Below are positions 59,800-64,000 of a DNA stretch of 64,000 nucleotides, in pieces. Below the pieces are notes generated by a model. The model was not told the origin of the DNA. It ran no database searches and was given only the letters and a program-made list of their open reading frames with translations. Source of the stretch: Deltaproteobacteria bacterium UBA1386. Its GTDB lineage: Bacteria > Desulfobacterota > Syntrophorhabdia > Syntrophorhabdales > Syntrophorhabdaceae. A program made the position numbers and the translations under genes. Each line of letters starts with the position of its first letter. Positions within the stretch are counted from its first letter, which is position 1. The stretch spans positions 50,815 through 114,814 of the forward strand of contig DBQU01000062.1 in assembly GCA_002305765.1 (NCBI GenBank), in the 5' to 3' direction.

Positions 59800-61395
59800 G
59801 TGCCTCAAGAAAACTCGGAAAACGACATCAAAACAGGGTCCCCGGAGCCGCCCGGAGAAGAGCTCCTTGTCTGCGAACGGGCCTTGGGTACATCGGAGCG
59901 AAAGCTCTCGTCCATGCTGGAACTCGGACGCCTCATCGGCCTCGATCTCAACCTCGACGACATGCTTACCCAGATAGCCTCGAAGGCCAAGGAGGTCCTC
60001 GAAGCGGACAGGTTCAACCTGCTCCTTTACGACCCGAAAACGGATGAGCTCTGGACCAAGATGGTCTTCGAGATCGAAGGCAGGGAGTTCCGCACGCCAT
60101 CCCACGTCGGACTCGCGGGGTACGCCCTCCATACAGGCCAGACCGTCAATGTCGAGGACGCCCACGAGGACCCGCGTTTCTTCCGCTACATCGAAGAGGC
60201 CATCGGCTACACGACGAAGAGCATGCTCTGCATGCCTTTCTTCTCGAGGTCCGGCGCAGCTCTCGGGGTGATGCAGCTCATCAACAAGCGTGAGGGAAGG
60301 TTTACCGCAGAGGACGAGGCACTCCTCAGGATGTTCACCAACCACGCATCGGTCTTCATCGAGATCGCCCAGCTCCAGAAGGAACGCATGGACACCCTGG
60401 AGGAGTCCCGCAGGGAACTGGAACGCCTCAACAAGGCAAAAGGCAAGGCCCTCGACCACCTCTCCCATGAACTGAAGACACCCCTTGCGCTCATCCAGGG
60501 GTATCTGCGCATTCTCAAGAGGAAGATATCGAAACAGCCACAGGGCGCGTCGGTGCTGGGGTATTTCGACACCCTCAAGCATTACATGACGCGGCTTTTC
60601 GAGGTGCAGAGGGAAAGTGAGAAGATCATCCTCGCCTATCGCGAGGTGGAGGAGGAGAACCTCGTCGACGAACTGGAGAACCTCTGGAAGAAGATCGAGG
60701 GGATGGACATCCCCATCGATACCAGGGAACACTGGCAAACCCTCAAGGAATGCGTCGGCAATTACGTGCCGCGCGACAGCGGATCGGAAAGCGTGTTCCT
60801 CCTCTATCCCGTGGCCCAAAAGGCCATAACCGACGCCCGGGCCAACGCACCCCATCGCGATATCGAATTCCGCTTGAGCGGAGACGAACAGGCCTCCATA
60901 GTCATGGACGTCGTCGTGGTGCGGGACATGATGACGGGGCTTCTCAAGAATGCCGTGGAGAACACGCCTGACGGGGGCCTCGTCGAGGTGTCCGTCAAGG
61001 AGGACGAGAGGAACGTCACCGTCGCCGTCAGGGACTACGGGATCGGGATCACTGAACAGAACAAGGAACACGTCTTCGAGGGTTTCTTCCACACCCAGGA
61101 CACCGACCTTTACGGTTCGAAGAAGGCTTATGACTTCGGAGCCGGCGGTAAGGGACTCGACCTTTTCCAGATGAAGGTGTATGGGCGGCGTTTCGGCTTC
61201 GACATCTCGATGACGAGTTCCCGCTGCGATCACATCCCCACCGACAGGGACCTGTGTCCCGGAAGGATCTCCGAATGCCGTTTCGTCTCGCGCCGGGAGG
61301 CCTGCCTGGAAGCCGGCGGAACTACTTTTTATTTGACTTTTCCCGCCGCGAAAGAATATCTTAGAACCAGTACTAGGGACGAGTCAGATCCTTAA
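59800..61395 (+). CDS. GAF-domain histidine kinase with a four-Cys insertion in the ATPase region
   Basis: The 531-residue soluble kinase has a GAF domain (residues ~45-200; VLEADRFNLLLYDPKTDELW) and a kinase core: H-box LDHLSHELKTPLALIQGYLR, N-box LLKNAVENTPDGG, RDYGIGITEQNK and GAGGKGLDLFQMK. After the G2 box, SSRCDHIPTDRDLCPGRISE begins a Cys-rich stretch (C-x9-C-x6-C-x8-C), which could bind metal or sense redox state. Start is GTG 59800 with AAGGA upstream. Another kinase and a receiver follow. Confidence 0.88.
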   Translation: MPQENSENDIKTGSPEPPGEELLVCERALGTSERKLSSMLELGRLIGLDLNLDDMLTQIASKAKEVLEADRFNLLLYDPKTDELWTKMVFEIEGREFRTPSHVGLAGYALHTGQTVNVEDAHEDPRFFRYIEEAIGYTTKSMLCMPFFSRSGAALGVMQLINKREGRFTAEDEALLRMFTNHASVFIEIAQLQKERMDTLEESRRELERLNKAKGKALDHLSHELKTPLALIQGYLRILKRKISKQPQGASVLGYFDTLKHYMTRLFEVQRESEKIILAYREVEEENLVDELENLWKKIEGMDIPIDTREHWQTLKECVGNYVPRDSGSESVFLLYPVAQKAITDARANAPHRDIEFRLSGDEQASIVMDVVVVRDMMTGLLKNAVENTPDGGLVEVSVKEDERNVTVAVRDYGIGITEQNKEHVFEGFFHTQDTDLYGSKKAYDFGAGGKGLDLFQMKVYGRRFGFDISMTSSRCDHIPTDRDLCPGRISECRFVSRREACLEAGGTTFYLTFPAAKEYLRTSTRDESDP

Positions 61396-61410
61396 TCCAA
61401 GGCCTGGTAA

Positions 61411-62145
61411 ATGACCCGTAAAGACCCCCTCGTTGACCTGCTTATCCATGATCTCACCGGTCCTTTGTCGATCGTGCTGACAAGTGTCAACAACCTGCTG
61501 AACAAAGAGGATAAGTGCGAACCGTACAATGAATATCAGCGGGACACCCTGAAGAGGGCGCAACGCAACGCCGAAAAGGCAAAGTCACTCCTCCTGGAGA
61601 TCATCGAGGTCTACCGCTCCGAAGAGGGCCTTTTCAGAAAGGACAGATTCCTTATCTCCGACATCCTGAGGGAGGCGCTCGTTGATGCCGTGGAGGTCGC
61701 GGCCCCCGCCGTCGGTGAGGAACTGGCACATGCGGAAGTATGCGCCTACACCGAGATCCTCGCGCGAAATGGCATCACCATCGAGGTCGCCGGCAGGTAC
61801 GCGAACACCCCCTTCACCCACGACCCCAAAAAGATACGCCAGATCCTCAGGAACCTCATCTCCAACGCCCTCAAGTACCGGAAAAGCAGGATGAAGCTTG
61901 CCATAACGGGAGACCTCGACCTCGTCGTGGCCGTTGAGGACGACGGCGAGGGAATACCCCCGGAGAAACAGGACTACATATTCAAGCGCTTCTTCCACGT
62001 GAACAGAAAGAAGGATGAGCCCGACGGGTTGGGCTTCGGTCTTTCCTGCGTAAAGAACCTTGTCGAGAAGATGAGGGGGGAGATATCACTGAAAAGCGGA
62101 GAGGGCGCGGGCTCATGCTTCACCGTGCGCATACCTCCACTGTGA
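61411..62145 (+). CDS. Short sensorless histidine kinase
   Basis: The 244-residue protein is a bare kinase core: H-box DLLIHDLTGPLSIVLTSVNN near residue 13, N-box ILRNLISNALKYRKS, D-box VEDDGEGIPPEKQD, and DGLGFGLSCVKNLVEKM. There is no sensor or membrane part, so input must come from a partner, plausibly the GAF kinase encoded 15 bases upstream. Residues ~75-150 carry an insertion with one Cys (EVCAYTEILARNG). Confidence 0.87.
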   Translation: MTRKDPLVDLLIHDLTGPLSIVLTSVNNLLNKEDKCEPYNEYQRDTLKRAQRNAEKAKSLLLEIIEVYRSEEGLFRKDRFLISDILREALVDAVEVAAPAVGEELAHAEVCAYTEILARNGITIEVAGRYANTPFTHDPKKIRQILRNLISNALKYRKSRMKLAITGDLDLVVAVEDDGEGIPPEKQDYIFKRFFHVNRKKDEPDGLGFGLSCVKNLVEKMRGEISLKSGEGAGSCFTVRIPPL

Positions 62146-62175
62146 TGTCGGAACTAAAAATACAAGGAGGTAACA

Positions 62176-62664
62176 ATGGCAGAATCGATTCTCGATGGAA
62201 AGAAAATACTGGCAGTCGACGACGAACCTGATGTTCTCAAGGTCCTGGAAGAGGAGATCATGGACGCCTGCCCCAAGTGCGCCTTCGACACGGCAACGAG
62301 TTTCGAAGCGGCATCGGCCCTTCTCGACTCGAAGAGCTACGATATTGTAATTCTCGACATCATGGGCGTTCGCGGCTTCGACCTCCTCGACATGGCCGTG
62401 AAGAAGAACCTCAAGGTCGCCATGCTGACGGCGCATGCCTTGAGCCCCGAGGCCCTCAAGAAATCCTACGAGATGAAGGCGAGAGCGTACCTCCCGAAGG
62501 ACAAGCTCGGCGAGATAGTCCCCTTCCTCGAAGACGTCCTCACCACCGATTTCCAGTCAGGGTGGACCCGCCTTTTCGAGAAGCTCCACACCTTCTTCAC
62601 CGAAAGGTTCGAATCGGACTGGGAAAAAAAGACTGGCCTCACCTGGAGGGAATGGGTGAAGTAA
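62176..62664 (+). CDS. Stand-alone response-regulator receiver protein
   Basis: The 162-residue protein has a receiver domain (residues ~8-125) with acidic pair VDDEPDV, phospho-Asp in VILDIMGVRG, Thr in AMLTAHA and Lys in YLPKDKLG. A ~40-residue helical tail rich in Trp and Phe (FQSGWTRLFEKLHTFFTERF) follows and lacks any DNA-binding motif. AGGAGG precedes the ATG. It probably passes phosphate from the two kinases upstream to a protein target. Confidence 0.9.
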   Translation: MAESILDGKKILAVDDEPDVLKVLEEEIMDACPKCAFDTATSFEAASALLDSKSYDIVILDIMGVRGFDLLDMAVKKNLKVAMLTAHALSPEALKKSYEMKARAYLPKDKLGEIVPFLEDVLTTDFQSGWTRLFEKLHTFFTERFESDWEKKTGLTWREWVK

Positions 62665-62680
62665 ACAAGGTTCAATCGAA

Positions 62681-62717
62681 GAGAAGAAAAGCGGGCTTCC
62701 GGCCCGCTTTTCTTCTC
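62681..62717. terminator. Perfect 16-bp-stem bidirectional terminator
   Basis: GAGAAGAAAAGCGGGC (62681-62696) pairs perfectly with GCCCGCTTTTCTTCTC (62702-62717) around a five-base loop. The GC core followed by CTTTTCTTCT suits an intrinsic terminator ending the kinase-receiver operon 17 bases after its stop. Confidence 0.85.
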
Positions 62718-62880
62718 GTTCCAGAGTTCAAAAGTTCCAGGCAAAAAGGCTTGTGCACTCGCACAAGTCGCTCGAGAGCCTGAAAGAAATCCGGTGACAC
62801 CCGGCATCCGTGCCCGGTTGGTCTCTTCCTCTTTACGTTCAAGCTGTTCAAACGGCTCAAGCGGCTTCAACCGTTTTCTA
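62718..62880. repeat. TTGAAC/TTCAAG repeat family copies upstream of trpS
   Basis: CCAGAGTTCAAAAGTTCCAGG (62721-62741) resembles the 8-bp family. From about 62837, TTCAAGCTG, TTCAAACGG, CTCAAGCGG and CTTCAACCG form a right-hand arm of the 9-bp family as at 19787-19830. CTTGTGCACTCGCACAAG lies between and can pair. No gene is seen between the receiver gene and trpS; a weak promoter may lie in 62880-62950. Confidence 0.65.
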
Positions 62881-62968
62881 CAGTCATTTGATTTGTCCCT
62901 CCGTTTGATGTACATTAAACACGATAAAAATCGCGGAGAAAGGGATTGCCGTTCTTTATGGAGGATAG

Positions 62969-63952
62969 ATGAAGCGGATCTTCAGCGGGATACAGCCAAC
63001 GGGTGAGATACATCTCGGCAACTACGTCGGCGCCATCAGGAACTGGGTATACCTCCAGGACGAATACGACTGCATCTTCAGTGTCGTCGATTACCACGCC
63101 ATAACGATCGAGTACCCCGTGGAGGAGATGACGAAGCGGACCCTTGACACGGCCATCATCCTCCTTGCCTGCGGGCTCACGCCGGAGAGATCGAAGATCT
63201 TCGTCCAGTCCCATGTCCCGGAGCATACCGAGCTGGCCTGGATATTCAATACCGTCACCCCCATTGGCGAGGTTGAACGAATGACGCAGTTCAAGGACAA
63301 GGCCAGGCAGCACCGGGCGAACATCAACATGGGGCTCATGGATTATCCCGTGCTCCAGGCGGCCGACATCCTGCTCTACAAGGCAGGTTACGTTCCCGTG
63401 GGAGAAGACCAGGTGCAGCACATAGAACTCTGCCGCGAGGTGGCCCGGAAATTCAACTCCCGCTTTACGCCCATATTTCCCGAACCCGAGGAGTTGCTCT
63501 CCATGGCCCCGAGAATACTCGGCGTCGACGGCCAGTCGAAGATGTCGAAGAGCCTGGGGAATTACATCGGCGTGCTTGAAGAGGATGATGCGGTCTGGGA
63601 AAAGCTCCGCACGGCCGTGACGGATGTGAACCGCGTGCGCAGGAAGGACCCCGGCAACCCCGAGGTGTGCAACATCTACACCATTCACCGCGCCTTTTCC
63701 GACAACGCCATGCTTATCGAGATCGACAAGGGCTGCACGTCGGCGGGCATCGGGTGCATCGACTGCAAGAAAATGCTTTTCGAGAACGTGAAGAAAGAAC
63801 TGACGCCCGTGCGCGAGAAAGCCCGCGAGCTCGAGAACAACATGGATTATGTTGTCGACGTCCTCAAGAGGGGGGCCGCCGCCTGCAGGGAGATCGCCGA
63901 CGCCACCATGGACGAGGTCCACGCGACCATGGGCCTGTACCCTTCCCGGTAA
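62969..63952 (+). CDS. trpS: Tryptophanyl-tRNA synthetase
   Basis: The 327-residue class I synthetase charges tRNA-Trp. IQPTGEIHLGNYVGAIRNWV holds the HIGH-type motif (HLGN) near residue 15, LLYKAGYVPVGEDQVQHIEL is the Trp-binding region, and VDGQSKMSKSLGNYIG has KMSKS near residue 195. Length fits the bacterial enzyme. An ATGGAGGATAG ribosome site precedes the ATG. The final 48 bases of the window after the stop show no further gene. Confidence 0.97.
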   Translation: MKRIFSGIQPTGEIHLGNYVGAIRNWVYLQDEYDCIFSVVDYHAITIEYPVEEMTKRTLDTAIILLACGLTPERSKIFVQSHVPEHTELAWIFNTVTPIGEVERMTQFKDKARQHRANINMGLMDYPVLQAADILLYKAGYVPVGEDQVQHIELCREVARKFNSRFTPIFPEPEELLSMAPRILGVDGQSKMSKSLGNYIGVLEEDDAVWEKLRTAVTDVNRVRRKDPGNPEVCNIYTIHRAFSDNAMLIEIDKGCTSAGIGCIDCKKMLFENVKKELTPVREKARELENNMDYVVDVLKRGAAACREIADATMDEVHATMGLYPSR

Positions 63953-64000
63953 GGCTTTTTCCGGCGCCCGCCTCTCAGGCACGTGGTATGGACATACTTA

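Overview
The window is a GC-rich, densely coded chromosomal segment from a Gram-negative anaerobe. Gene content fits a deltaproteobacterial (Desulfobacterota-type) genome, possibly a Syntrophorhabdus-like lineage, but that placement is inference from gene content and not proven. Supporting signs are paired b/b' ATP synthase subunits beside parAB-rsmG, sigma-54 signalling, a TRAP transporter, Mla and Bam/Lpt envelope proteins, and many PAS/GAF histidine kinases. There is no plasmid, phage, integrase, CRISPR or rRNA signature. Two tRNA genes (Cys, Gly) are present.

Layout. 1-6420 (minus): the ATP synthase stalk and F1 genes (b', b, delta, alpha, gamma, beta; beta is cut by the window edge), downstream of parB, parA and rsmG. 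6467-11938: envelope and housekeeping genes, including a BamD-LptA fusion, a hotdog thioesterase, thioredoxin, a sulfite-oxidase-like protein, an RlmI-type methyltransferase and hisF. 12183-19685: a chemoreceptor, a small cupin/hexapeptide operon, a DsbC-like protein, a class V aminotransferase with a HAD phosphatase, an IscU-type scaffold and YjbQ. 19835-23873: tRNA-Cys and tRNA-Gly, then a CRP/FNR regulator translationally coupled to a DctPQM TRAP transporter.

23897-38963 is the most coherent block. A divergent MpgP-type phosphatase and GT81-type synthase (glucosylglycerate or mannosylglycerate) is followed by a LapA-like protein, a duplicated DUF5752-like protein, TreT, TreZ, TreY, two GlgC paralogues, a second GT81/GT2-like transferase, an MscS-like membrane protein and a GalT-like transferase. 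Together these look like a compatible-solute island making trehalose by two routes and glycosylglycerate by possibly two routes, fed by locally made ADP-glucose and ending in an osmotic-release channel candidate.

39218-50433: tandem nitroreductases flanked by a duplicated ~95 bp repeat, a five-PAS hybrid kinase, a murein-peptide recycling pair (NlpC/P60 plus dipeptide epimerase), a YihY-cNMP-binding fusion, and thiD-thiC-xseA. 51638-55996: a ZraPSR-like envelope-stress locus with a strong sigma-54 promoter ahead of an LTxxQ-type periplasmic protein, a glycine-zipper lipoprotein, a second LTxxQ-type protein, a membrane sensor kinase and a sigma-54 response regulator. 56242-62664: a STAS-MlaE/MlaF/MlaD/lipoprotein transporter followed by two kinases and a receiver protein. 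The window ends with trpS.

The gaps between genes carry an unusual set of short-period repeats (8- or 9-bp units such as GCTTGAACC, TTGAACTC, TTTTAAGT). Several are arranged as long inverted arms around terminator hairpins; one is interrupted by a 151 bp MITE with 4-bp target duplications. A second recurring feature is a TATACT/TATAAT-like box 5-9 nt before start codons that mostly lack a Shine-Dalgarno sequence, which suggests leaderless transcription. All calls come from reading the sequence; no database search was run.
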